From positions 1 through 64,000 of IMG/VR virus record IMGVR_UViG_3300037882_002024: a DNA stretch of 64,000 bases, one strand, 5' to 3'. This document shows, piece by piece, positions 52,388-59,743 of the stretch. Position 1 is the first letter of the stretch. Every line of letters begins with the position of its first letter. The DNA is from a virus. The notes under the pieces were generated by a model. The model made no database searches. It worked only from the letters and a program-made list of their open reading frames with translations, and was not told the origin of the DNA. A program made the translations under genes and the position numbers.

Positions 52388-52570
52388 ATGAAGCTCATTC
52401 GCGTTATGGAAGGTCTTTATCGCTCCGAGTGCGGCGGCATTCGTGTGGCCAAAGAAGCATGGAATAAAGACCTGCCTTGGGTTGTTTGCTGGACCGACTT
52501 CCTTTCTGCGCGGCATGAAAACAGATTCAAGACCCTCGCTGAGTGCCGCGCTTACTTGGCAGGCAAATAG
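52388..52570 (+). CDS. Hypothetical protein, 60 aa
   Basis: ATG 52388, 6 nt after ACCGAGGCAAG. Small basic alpha/beta (LPWVVCWTDFLSARHENRFKTL). Promoter-proximal. Confidence 0.75.
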   Translation: MKLIRVMEGLYRSECGGIRVAKEAWNKDLPWVVCWTDFLSARHENRFKTLAECRAYLAGK

Positions 52571-52581
52571 GAATCAAAAAA

Positions 52582-52788
52582 ATGAACGCGATTTTCAATG
52601 AACAAGTGGTGGCCGAGCTTCTTGAGACGGCCTATGAGCTTGACGGCCAAGGCCTCTTGCTGACGCACAGCGCGCAAGACAACGCCAGCATCGAAGAGCT
52701 ATATCAACAGGGGCACCTTCGCTACGAAGGCGGGGCCTATCACATTACGCGCAGTGGCCGGGCGCTGCTGCGCGACCTGAAACGGTGA
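52582..52788 (+). CDS. Possible winged-helix protein, 68 aa
   Basis: ATG 52582 with AGGAA upstream. Helix-helix-strand pattern ending GHLRYEGGAYHITRSGRALLRDL resembles the wing and last helix of winged-helix DNA-binding domains. Tentative. Confidence 0.62.
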   Translation: MNAIFNEQVVAELLETAYELDGQGLLLTHSAQDNASIEELYQQGHLRYEGGAYHITRSGRALLRDLKR

Positions 52789-52791
52789 GAC

Positions 52792-53112
52792 ATGGCTAAG
52801 AAGAAAAAACAGAACATATTTCAGATCGTGCGCGCCGCTCGCCAAAAGTACGACGGCGCGTGCATCTTCGTTGCCGCCGAAGCCAACGACGGCTACTTTG
52901 TAGAAGGCCCCGACGCTGACCTTGTGGGCACCGTCGTGAAGCGTGAGCCTGTGGTGGAGATGCGCGCAGGCAAAGAAGTGTCGCGCCTACTCTTCATTCC
53001 ACGGGAAACGCTTTACGCGCCCACCGGCATGGTGATGGGCTTTCAGCAGGTTGTGCAGGAGCTTTCTAAGCAGCGCCACCGCGTCATCAAGATCGACTAC
53101 ACGGAAAGCTAG
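52792..53112 (+). CDS. Hypothetical protein, 106 aa
   Basis: ATG 52792 with GGTGAGA upstream. Lys-rich start (AKKKKQN), then beta-rich core and helix. May bind nucleic acid. Not recognised. Confidence 0.7.
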   Translation: MAKKKKQNIFQIVRAARQKYDGACIFVAAEANDGYFVEGPDADLVGTVVKREPVVEMRAGKEVSRLLFIPRETLYAPTGMVMGFQQVVQELSKQRHRVIKIDYTES

Positions 53113-53128
53113 GGCAAAAGATTCTGGA

Positions 53129-53166
53129 AAAAAATAGTTGACGACGTCCGCGCAGCAGGCTAAAGT
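53129..53166 (+). promoter_or_regulatory. Promoter whose -10 box lies in a palindrome
   Basis: AAAAAAATAG, TTGACG (53138-53143), 17-bp spacer, TAAAGT (53161-53166). The -10 box is the left half of a palindrome copy; leader ACCGAGGCAAGCC before ATG 53205. Confidence 0.88.
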
Positions 53167-53173
53167 ATTTTAG
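53160..53173. repeat. CTAAAAnnTTTTAG palindrome, copy 33
   Basis: CTAAAGTATTTTAG, one mismatch, overlapping the -10 box. Confidence 0.82.
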
Positions 53174-53204
53174 TCGCCCAACAACTAACCTACCGAGGCA
53201 AGCC

Positions 53205-53615
53205 ATGAACCGTTCTTTCATCACCGCAGGCAAGGCAATCTTCACCATCAGCAACCCCAGCGGCGAGCGCTACACGTTCCGCGTCACTCACAAACCTGCA
53301 AGCAACGGCTACGCAGAGGCTTTCTTTGTGTCGCTGCTAACAGGCAGCGACAACGAGAACGACTACACTTATTTGGGCATGATGAACCGAGTCACAGGCA
53401 CCGTGGCCTTGACGAAGAAGAGCGCCTACAAAGACGATAGCAAGCCGGTGCGTGTGATCCGTTGGGCGCTCGGCCTCATCTGGAGTGGCAAGGCCTTTCC
53501 AGAAGGCTACAGCGCTTGCCATGAGGGTAAGTGCGGGCGCTGCGCGCGGCTGCTCACGGTGCCCGAGTCTGTGCAATCGGGCTTTGGGCCAGAGTGCATT
53601 AAGCTGGTGTTTTGA
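53205..53615 (+). CDS. DUF6011-like protein, 136 aa
   Basis: Beta-rich first 90 residues; the end HEGKCGRCARLLTVPESVQ then GFGPECIKL matches the DUF6011 zinc motif (CGRCGRxLtxpeS...GxGPxC). Function unknown; metal binding likely. Confidence 0.8.
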   Translation: MNRSFITAGKAIFTISNPSGERYTFRVTHKPASNGYAEAFFVSLLTGSDNENDYTYLGMMNRVTGTVALTKKSAYKDDSKPVRVIRWALGLIWSGKAFPEGYSACHEGKCGRCARLLTVPESVQSGFGPECIKLVF

Positions 53616-53622
53616 TTATACC

Positions 53623-53659
53623 CCTAGGGGCTTGATGGTGTAGCCATCAAGCCCCTAGG
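53623..53659 (+). promoter_or_regulatory. Perfect 16-bp hairpin upstream of a start codon
   Basis: CCTAGGGGCTTGATGG pairs with CCATCAAGCCCCTAGG around TGTAG. No T-run follows on either strand. Lies 15 nt before ATG 53675, leaving AAGGAAAG free as ribosome-binding site. Most stable hairpin of the window; could be an RNase III site or terminator without U-tract. Confidence 0.75.
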
Positions 53660-53674
53660 AAACCAAGGAAAGCC

Positions 53675-53884
53675 ATGAACGAACGATACGAAGAGATGTT
53701 GCGCAGCTTCCCGCACTGCGTCGATAACTTGCAGATGCCGACCGACGAGCGCGGGCTGATTAAAACAGCCCGCGCACTTCTTAGCAAGCTACGCGCCAAC
53801 AAAAGCAACCCGCGTCGCAACCACATCAGCGCGCTAGAGCGCTGGCTAAAAATTTTTAGTGAGTCAAGCCGTGCCTGCATCTAG
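53675..53884 (+). CDS. Hypothetical protein, 69 aa
   Basis: ATG 53675 with AAGGAAAG upstream. Helical, basic. The last residues LKIFS come from a palindrome copy; overlaps the next start by 14 nt. Confidence 0.68.
   Translation: MNERYEEMLRSFPHCVDNLQMPTDERGLIKTARALLSKLRANKSNPRRNHISALERWLKIFSESSRACI
53846..53859. repeat. CTAAAAnnTTTTAG palindrome, copy 34
   Basis: CTAAAAATTTTTAG, inside the end of the upstream gene and 11 nt before GTG 53871. Confidence 0.92.
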
Positions 53885-54155
53885 CGCCATTCTGTGCAGC
53901 CTCGGTGGCAAAGACTTCGAGTGTATCGCACAGGTCACCGAGATTTTCGGCATGGGCAATCGCTTTTATGCGTTGTTCGATGCCGACAATTCACTAGGCG
54001 CCAACCGCGTCGATGTGCTGTGCCAACAAGGCATGTGTACCATGCGGCTGTATGGCGTGCATGGCAAAGCCTTTGGCCTGCTTCACCAATCGAGCGTCGC
54101 GCTCGATGACTTGAGGCAGGCCTTTTGCAACGCAACCGGAATTGAGATACCATGA
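53871..54155 (+). CDS. Hypothetical protein, 94 aa
   Basis: GTG 53871 follows the usual palindrome-plus-TGAG spacing; a GTG at 53859 is less likely. Beta-rich, six Cys unpaired. Not recognised. Confidence 0.68.
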   Translation: MPASSAILCSLGGKDFECIAQVTEIFGMGNRFYALFDADNSLGANRVDVLCQQGMCTMRLYGVHGKAFGLLHQSSVALDDLRQAFCNATGIEIP

Positions 54156-54472
54156 TCGACCTTGCAGCCTTTCAGCATGCGCACCCATTTGATGTCGCGT
54201 CCTACGAGCGGCTTATCGCTCGCGTGGAGTTGTTGCCTTTGCAGCGCGACGCTGGCGGGGCTGCAGTGATTTTGCACGAGGGCGCCTACACGCCACAGAG
54301 GAATAGGCAGACAAAAGCAGTCCGAATGAGGCTGCACAGACTGCGAGTAACAATCGTCGTGGGCTGCAATGTCTCCGTGGGATCGATCTTGGGCGCCAAG
54401 CCGCATACTGATTACAACCCATTGCCGAGATACCTCGATGAAGAAAAAAGCACAGGCCCCGCAGCAACTTGA
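54152..54472 (+). CDS. Hypothetical protein, 106 aa
   Basis: ATGA overlap. Helix then beta segment (RLRVTIVVGCNVSVGSILG). The last 35 nt overlap the next gene. Not recognised. Confidence 0.65.
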   Translation: MIDLAAFQHAHPFDVASYERLIARVELLPLQRDAGGAAVILHEGAYTPQRNRQTKAVRMRLHRLRVTIVVGCNVSVGSILGAKPHTDYNPLPRYLDEEKSTGPAAT

Positions 54473-55229
54473 CGCGCTCGCTTACGTGGCGCAGAACGGC
54501 GACGTCCCCAAGCTCAGTGATGGCAAGGGGCCGAAGCCGTGGCACTATCGCGGCTGGCTCGTGCCTTACATCTCGCAGATTGATGATCGGTTTTGGGGGC
54601 GCTACCGTTACCACAAAGACACGATTGAGGCCGGACGCCTGCTAGATGCCCCGATCCCGCGAATTGCGTTTAGCCGTCGTGCCACCGATGTTACCAAGCA
54701 TCTTAACGAGTGCTGTCGGCTGATCGGCTACGACAACGGCGGCTGGGGCGACTTTACGCGCCTGCTCGAATGGCTGTGCTTTGCGGTGCGCGCATCCTCT
54801 GACTATCCACGGCATATCGACGAAAAGGCGCAAGAGGCCTTATATCGCAAGCTCAACGTCGGGCCGATGATTCAGCAGCCCTACGACTATCTTGGCGATT
54901 GGGTTGCAGAGCGCATCGGAAGCGGCTCGTGGAACCCCAACGCGTTCTTCCCGACGCCGCACGAGGTGGTCGAATTGATGGTGCAAATGCAGATGGGGCA
55001 AGGGGAAGACCTGCGCGCGAAGACAGTGTGCGACCCCTGCACAGGCTCGGGCCGCATGCTCATGCACGCGAGCAATTACTCGCTGCGGCTGTACGGCATT
55101 GATATTGACCCGATTGCGGTGGCAATGTGTAAAATAAATGCGGCGCTTTACGTTCCGTGGCTGGCCTTCCCGATTCCTGATGCTTTCTTTGTGCAGCGCT
55201 ATCGAGAGTCGTGCAGTATCTTTTGGTGA
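54438..55229 (+). CDS. N6-adenine methylase-like protein without catalytic motif IV
   Basis: 263 residues from ATG 54438. The N-terminal 160 residues look like the helical part of HsdM-type enzymes; FFPTPHEVVELMV then CDPCTGSGRMLMHA is motif I for S-adenosylmethionine and YGIDIDPIAVAMCKIN is motif II. The chain ends about 25 residues later, before any NPP(Y/F) motif. Either a truncated or non-catalytic SAM-binding protein, or one needing a partner. Confidence 0.78.
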   Translation: MKKKAQAPQQLDALAYVAQNGDVPKLSDGKGPKPWHYRGWLVPYISQIDDRFWGRYRYHKDTIEAGRLLDAPIPRIAFSRRATDVTKHLNECCRLIGYDNGGWGDFTRLLEWLCFAVRASSDYPRHIDEKAQEALYRKLNVGPMIQQPYDYLGDWVAERIGSGSWNPNAFFPTPHEVVELMVQMQMGQGEDLRAKTVCDPCTGSGRMLMHASNYSLRLYGIDIDPIAVAMCKINAALYVPWLAFPIPDAFFVQRYRESCSIFW

Positions 55230-55636
55230 GCAGCGTGTACTATTTCGGATGTTTTGGCGAGAGCGGGCACTATCTATGGCGTGTCGGCATGCAATGGATC
55301 ATGAAGAGCGAGCGTGAGGCGTTGCCGTTTCGGGAGAGCCTTCTCGACGGGCCTTTGATTCCCAAACAGGCCGACGCGAATCAAGTGCAGGGGCACGCGT
55401 ACCGCAGCGAAGTCAATGGCCACACGATCATCACTTTTTGGGACCGCACCGGCGATAGTCGCCCCGGAAGCAAAAGCGTGTTCGTCGTGGAAGGAAACCT
55501 TAGCATGCGCGAGGTAATCGAGCGCGCGCGCCTCGCGTTCCCTGCAGTGTTTCGCCGCTTCACGTTTTCGATTGTGTCGCAAGAGCAGCTAGCCATTCCG
55601 GGCGACGAGTGGCGCTTGATATGGGAGCCTAACTAG
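55226..55636 (+). CDS. Hypothetical protein, 136 aa
   Basis: GTG 55226 forms a GTGA overlap with the stop upstream; another GTG lies 15 nt earlier. Aromatic-rich N-terminus (SSVYYFGCFGESGHYLWRVG), mixed rest. Not recognised; it is not the missing methylase motif. Confidence 0.68.
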   Translation: MSSVYYFGCFGESGHYLWRVGMQWIMKSEREALPFRESLLDGPLIPKQADANQVQGHAYRSEVNGHTIITFWDRTGDSRPGSKSVFVVEGNLSMREVIERARLAFPAVFRRFTFSIVSQEQLAIPGDEWRLIWEPN

Positions 55637-55645
55637 CGAGGAATC

Positions 55646-55876
55646 ATGAAGAACATTTTTGAGCAAAGTCACGATGAGCTTATGATGACAGTGCGCAGGT
55701 TGCGGCGCATGTTGCACCACATCGGCGAGCTTGTTGAGCCTGTGGAGAGCTTCGAGCGCGCCAGTGGCGCCGCGCTCTGCCCGAACTGCGGCCTTGAGTT
55801 GCGCGACCACCCGGAGCAGCGTGGCGCTACTGGCGTTACGGTTATCTCTTGCGACGGCAGACGCTGGAAGTTGTAA
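55646..55876 (+). CDS. Small zinc-like protein, 76 aa
   Basis: ATG 55646 with GCGAGGA upstream. Helical first half, then CPNCGLELRDH and one later Cys, half a zinc ribbon. Function unknown. Confidence 0.68.
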   Translation: MKNIFEQSHDELMMTVRRLRRMLHHIGELVEPVESFERASGAALCPNCGLELRDHPEQRGATGVTVISCDGRRWKL

Positions 55877-55934
55877 GGCCGCGTAGACAGCGCGCAGGCC
55901 CCCCGCTAAAATCAAGTCGTCGCACCGGCAGCGA

Positions 55935-55948
55935 CTAAAATAATTTAG
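55935..55948. repeat. CTAAAAnnTTTTAG palindrome, copy 35
   Basis: CTAAAATAATTTAG, ends 10 nt before ATG 55959. A half copy (GCTAAAATCAAG) lies 24 nt upstream. Confidence 0.92.
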
Positions 55949-55958
55949 TGGGGAAGCG

Positions 55959-58900
55959 ATGAGCAACGCATTGAAGCAGGCGCTAGGCGCCAAATCATTT
56001 GGGCTGCGGGCGCCTGACATCGGCTCGACGCCGATGCTGTTCGGCAGCGCCCGAGGCGCCGGGCTGGGACTGGGGACAAGCCCCAGCAATACGCTGACGC
56101 ATCACAACGAACAGTATCGGCACTATGCGGGCTGGGTATACGCTTCGATTCGGCCTATTGCGCAGTCGGTGGCACGGCAGGCGGTGCGCGTCGCCCGTGT
56201 GCCCAAACGCCGAAATGCACGCACCGCGCCCATGACAGCCAAGAGCCACATTTTTACCTCGCAGGGGCCAGTATCCAAAGATCGCGCAGCGCAAGAATTG
56301 TGGCTGCGGCGCACCTTGCCGGGGGCGCTCAAGTCGCACGCCGAGACAGCCGAGATTCTCGAATGGCACCCGATCCTCGACATCATCAACAAGCCTAACC
56401 CCATCATGGCGCGCTGGGCATTGTTCCTCACCACCGTGGCCAGCATCGACCTTACAGGCAAGGCCTACTGGTGGATAAAGCAAGGTGACGAAGACGGCGA
56501 GCCTCTGCAAATCTGGCCGATGCCAAGCCATTGGGTTGCGCCAGTTCACACGAAGCAAAAGCTCTTCGAGTCGTGGGATATTCGGCCCGATGGCGCCAGC
56601 AAGCCCATCAACGTTCCACGGAAACAAGTCGTGTGCTTCTACACGCCCGACCCTGCAAACCCGTTCAACGCTTATGCCACGCTGCAAGCGCAGGCCCGCG
56701 CCGTCATCAGCGACGAGGCGATTGCCGAGGCGCAGCGCCAATCATTTCAGCGCGGCATCTTCCCCGGCTTGGCTGTGGTGATGGGCAGGCTTCCCGATGC
56801 GATGGGCAACGCAGGCGCAGGTGAGCGCCCCTTGCTCACCAACGATCAGCGCCAGCAAATTACCATCGGCATCAAGCAGATGTTTCAGGGCGTGTACAAC
56901 TACGACGAGCCGTTGATTTTGGATCAGTTGATCCAAGACATCAAGCGCATCACGCAGTCGCCGCGCGAGATGGACTTCATGCAAAGCGGCCTTGCCACCA
57001 AAGAAAAAATCACACAGGCCTTTGGCACCAACCCCATCGTGATGGGGCAAGTAGAGAACGCATCGCGTAACAGCGCTGCGACGGCTCAGCAAATCTTTTA
57101 CGACCTAGCGGTAAACCCGAAGATCGCGTTGATGAGCGAGTTCCTGTCGATGTGGTTCAGCCCGGAGTTTAGCACGCCTGACGAGGAATTGCTGCTTTAC
57201 ATCGAAGAGGCGCGTTCAAGCGATCCCGATTCCGACCGGGAAGACTATCGGCTACTGAAAGACCACTTCGCCATTGATCGCAACGAAATGCGCGCAGGCC
57301 TGCGCGGCTTGCCGCCAATTGACAGCGGCGAAATGATCGCGGTGCCTGCGGGCCTGACATGGATGGATATTGCGGATGTGCAAGACACCAACATGGCGCC
57401 GATGCTGCTTGACGCTGAGGCTGCGCCTGTGGCTAGCGAAGACCCAAAGCCGACCGACGAAGAAAAGCCCAAAGAGAATCAGCAGCAGGACGAGCAGGTG
57501 CCCGACGCAGGCGCGGCGGCGCTCAACGGCGCGCAAATTGCTAGCCTGCTTTTGGTCATCAAAAAGATCACGTCCGGCGAGCTTACGCGCGAAGTGGCGA
57601 TGGCCATTCTTGGGGCCTCGTTCCCAACAATGGACGAGGCTGTTTTAGCCAAGATCATCGAAGGCGTTGTTGTCAAGCCGCCTGCGCCCACTGTCGATGA
57701 AGTGCGCAGCGTCGTTGCGCAGGCTCTACAGGCCCGCGAAGACGAAGAGCTAACAGACCGCATTGGCACCAAGGCCCCGGTGCCGAACATCGCGCAAAAC
57801 GAAGCGTATGATTGCGGCGCTGCTGCAGCGCGTGCCGTGGCTGAGCATTACGAAATGGTCCACGAATGGACGTCACAGGATTTTGTGATGGCACTCAACA
57901 CTTCGGACGAGGCAGGCACCGAGCCGCGCCACATCGTTGACCTTTTCAAGCACAACGGTTGCGACGTGCAGTACGGCAAGCATTGGACGCTAGGCAGGCT
58001 CTTCGACAGCCTGCGGCGCGGTGTTCCGGTGGTGTGCTGCATTCAAGGCCTGACCTTTGGCGACGACGACGACCGCGCCAAACAGCAGAACGGCCATTGG
58101 GTTGTTGTCGATGGGGCTGCGGACAATCGCATCTTCTACATGGACCCGTCCACAGGGGCGCATGAGCAAGCCGATTGGCAAACATGGAAAGACAATTGGA
58201 AGGATCGAGGCGTTGACGGGACGCCTTACGAGCGATACGGGATCGCCGTCGGCCCGCCGCCCAAACCCGTTGTTGACGAGCAGAGCAACACGATGAACGC
58301 GCGCGCTTGCGTGCTGCGCCTCAAGTCGCATGGCTACTATTGCCGCGCCAAGTCGCTGGGCCTCGCAGACAGGATCGCCGAAATCAAGGGATTCTTCAAG
58401 GCGCAACATCAAACCATTTACACAGCGCTAATGACGTACTATCGACGCCAGCGCGCCGCCATCGAAGCGAAGCTCGATGACTGGTCGAAGAGCGTCAGTT
58501 TTGATGGCATTGCGCCGATGACTGGCGACCTGCTAGCCACGTGGCCTTACGACGGCCAGAAGGCCACCGACCAAGAAGATAGCGCCATGCAGCTAGTAGA
58601 CAGCCTGCTCCCGTTGCATGCGACGACAGCGCGGCTCGTTGGAGCGGTGCGCGACGCTATCTTGCAGGTGGCACTCAATGCGGCAGGCAAGGAATACAGC
58701 GACCTTGAGCCGATGGCCGACGAGGAAAAAGCCAAGCGCAAGCCAAAGGTGGACCGCACGCCTTTGCCAAAACCGATTCGAGAAGTATGCCACGATTATC
58801 TCGGCCGCGTAGTCGCCGAACCGTATTGGGAAGACATGACGTATCGGGTGCGCCTGCAGATGGCTCGTTCGATCCGACGAGGCCTCGCGCATGGTGAAGA

Positions 58901-59243
58901 TCGCGCCGCCATTGCGCTGCGCGTGCTGGCGGTCGTGAGCGAAGGAAACGACGCCGTGCGTGCCGACCTCATCGCCACCACTGAGGCCAACGGCGCGTAC
59001 AACCTTGGGCAACACGCCACACGGGCGCACCTGATTGCGCAGGGCGCCAACATCACTAAGCTATGGCAGGTTGTCGAAGATGGCCGCGAGCGGGCCAGCC
59101 ATGACGAAGCGAACGGGCAGGAAGTGAAGCACAAAAACAAATTCCGCGTCGGCAAAGAATGGTGCTTGTATCCGGGGGCGCAGAATCTTTCGCCGGGAGA
59201 GCGCTGTCGGTGCCGCTGCACAGCGATCAGCATTCCGCACTAA
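55959..59243 (+). CDS. Portal / C39-like peptidase / MuF fusion protein
   Basis: 1094 residues in three parts. Residues about 45-470: HK97-type portal (HYAGWVYASIRPIAQSVA, LEWHPILDIINKPNP, KQVVCFYTPDP, TNPIVMGQVENASR). Residues about 608-760: papain-like C39-type peptidase domain with QNEAYDCGAAAA (Cys619), NGHWVVVDG (His713) and YMDP (Asp729). Residues about 860-1094: MuF-like head-morphogenesis domain (ATTEANGAYNLGQ, WQVVEDGRERASHDEANG, PGERCRCRC). The portal forms the head vertex; MuF is a minor head protein. The peptidase may cut head proteins or be injected. Confidence 0.9.
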   Translation: MSNALKQALGAKSFGLRAPDIGSTPMLFGSARGAGLGLGTSPSNTLTHHNEQYRHYAGWVYASIRPIAQSVARQAVRVARVPKRRNARTAPMTAKSHIFTSQGPVSKDRAAQELWLRRTLPGALKSHAETAEILEWHPILDIINKPNPIMARWALFLTTVASIDLTGKAYWWIKQGDEDGEPLQIWPMPSHWVAPVHTKQKLFESWDIRPDGASKPINVPRKQVVCFYTPDPANPFNAYATLQAQARAVISDEAIAEAQRQSFQRGIFPGLAVVMGRLPDAMGNAGAGERPLLTNDQRQQITIGIKQMFQGVYNYDEPLILDQLIQDIKRITQSPREMDFMQSGLATKEKITQAFGTNPIVMGQVENASRNSAATAQQIFYDLAVNPKIALMSEFLSMWFSPEFSTPDEELLLYIEEARSSDPDSDREDYRLLKDHFAIDRNEMRAGLRGLPPIDSGEMIAVPAGLTWMDIADVQDTNMAPMLLDAEAAPVASEDPKPTDEEKPKENQQQDEQVPDAGAAALNGAQIASLLLVIKKITSGELTREVAMAILGASFPTMDEAVLAKIIEGVVVKPPAPTVDEVRSVVAQALQAREDEELTDRIGTKAPVPNIAQNEAYDCGAAAARAVAEHYEMVHEWTSQDFVMALNTSDEAGTEPRHIVDLFKHNGCDVQYGKHWTLGRLFDSLRRGVPVVCCIQGLTFGDDDDRAKQQNGHWVVVDGAADNRIFYMDPSTGAHEQADWQTWKDNWKDRGVDGTPYERYGIAVGPPPKPVVDEQSNTMNARACVLRLKSHGYYCRAKSLGLADRIAEIKGFFKAQHQTIYTALMTYYRRQRAAIEAKLDDWSKSVSFDGIAPMTGDLLATWPYDGQKATDQEDSAMQLVDSLLPLHATTARLVGAVRDAILQVALNAAGKEYSDLEPMADEEKAKRKPKVDRTPLPKPIREVCHDYLGRVVAEPYWEDMTYRVRLQMARSIRRGLAHGEDRAAIALRVLAVVSEGNDAVRADLIATTEANGAYNLGQHATRAHLIAQGANITKLWQVVEDGRERASHDEANGQEVKHKNKFRVGKEWCLYPGAQNLSPGERCRCRCTAISIPH

Positions 59244-59251
59244 GGGGCCTC

Positions 59252-59380
59252 ATGGACATCATGCTATTTTTTTTGGTAATGAACAATCTGCACTGGATCG
59301 TAGCCGCCATCTTTGTGGCGGCTGCCGCCTACATCCTGCGCGTCTGGCTGTGGCTACGGAGTAACAATGGGCGATGTTAG
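59252..59380 (+). CDS. Single-span membrane micro-protein, 42 aa
   Basis: ATG 59252 with AAGGGGCC upstream. One long hydrophobic stretch (LFFLVMNNLHWIVAAIFVAA) and a basic end. Overlaps the next gene by 14 nt. Function unknown. Confidence 0.65.
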   Translation: MDIMLFFLVMNNLHWIVAAIFVAAAAYILRVWLWLRSNNGRC

Positions 59381-59609
59381 CCGGTTTGAAACGAACCGTA
59401 AGGGCACGATGGCCGTGGAGTGGCTGCAGTTGCACCTAGCCGAAAAGCAGGGCACAGACTTCACGGGGCGTATCGTGGTAGAACTCATTTACCACGATGG
59501 CTACCCAACGAAAGCGCGCTTCGTTGATGAAACCACCGTCTGCGATATGAGCGACGAGGAGCGCACAGCGTACATCGAAAAAAACAAAAAAATACCGCCC
59601 GCCACTTGA
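59367..59609 (+). CDS. Hypothetical protein, 80 aa
   Basis: ATG 59367 with CGGAG upstream. Alpha/beta (GRIVVELIYHDGYPTKARF), charged end. The stop overlaps the next -35 box. Confidence 0.7.
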   Translation: MGDVSRFETNRKGTMAVEWLQLHLAEKQGTDFTGRIVVELIYHDGYPTKARFVDETTVCDMSDEERTAYIEKNKKIPPAT

Positions 59610-59634
59610 CACGGAGCAAAACGCCGTGTAGGGT
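59606..59634 (+). promoter_or_regulatory. Promoter of the capsid maturation genes
   Basis: TTGACA (59606-59611), 17-bp spacer, TAGGGT (59629-59634). It lacks the A-tract/TAG element of the other modules and has a weak -10 box, so it may need an activator. Confidence 0.7.
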
Positions 59635-59642
59635 GAAGCTAG

Positions 59643-59656
59643 CTAAAATTTTTTAG
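59643..59656. repeat. CTAAAAnnTTTTAG palindrome, copy 36
   Basis: CTAAAATTTTTTAG, at the expected transcription start of the promoter at 59606. Confidence 0.92.
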
Positions 59657-59679
59657 TCGGCTAACGGATAACCACCTAC

Positions 59680-59720
59680 AAGCCGACGCACCTGCTCGAA
59701 ACGAGTGGGCGCGTCGGCTT
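59680..59720 (+). promoter_or_regulatory. Leader hairpin before the prohead protease
   Basis: AAGCCGACGC (59680-59689) pairs with GCGTCGGCTT (59711-59720), enclosing CTCG-AAA-CGAG. Followed by TCTGCATTT, so it may be an attenuator or RNA stabiliser. Confidence 0.75.
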
Positions 59721-59743
59721 TCTGCATTTATGGAGCGCTGCGC

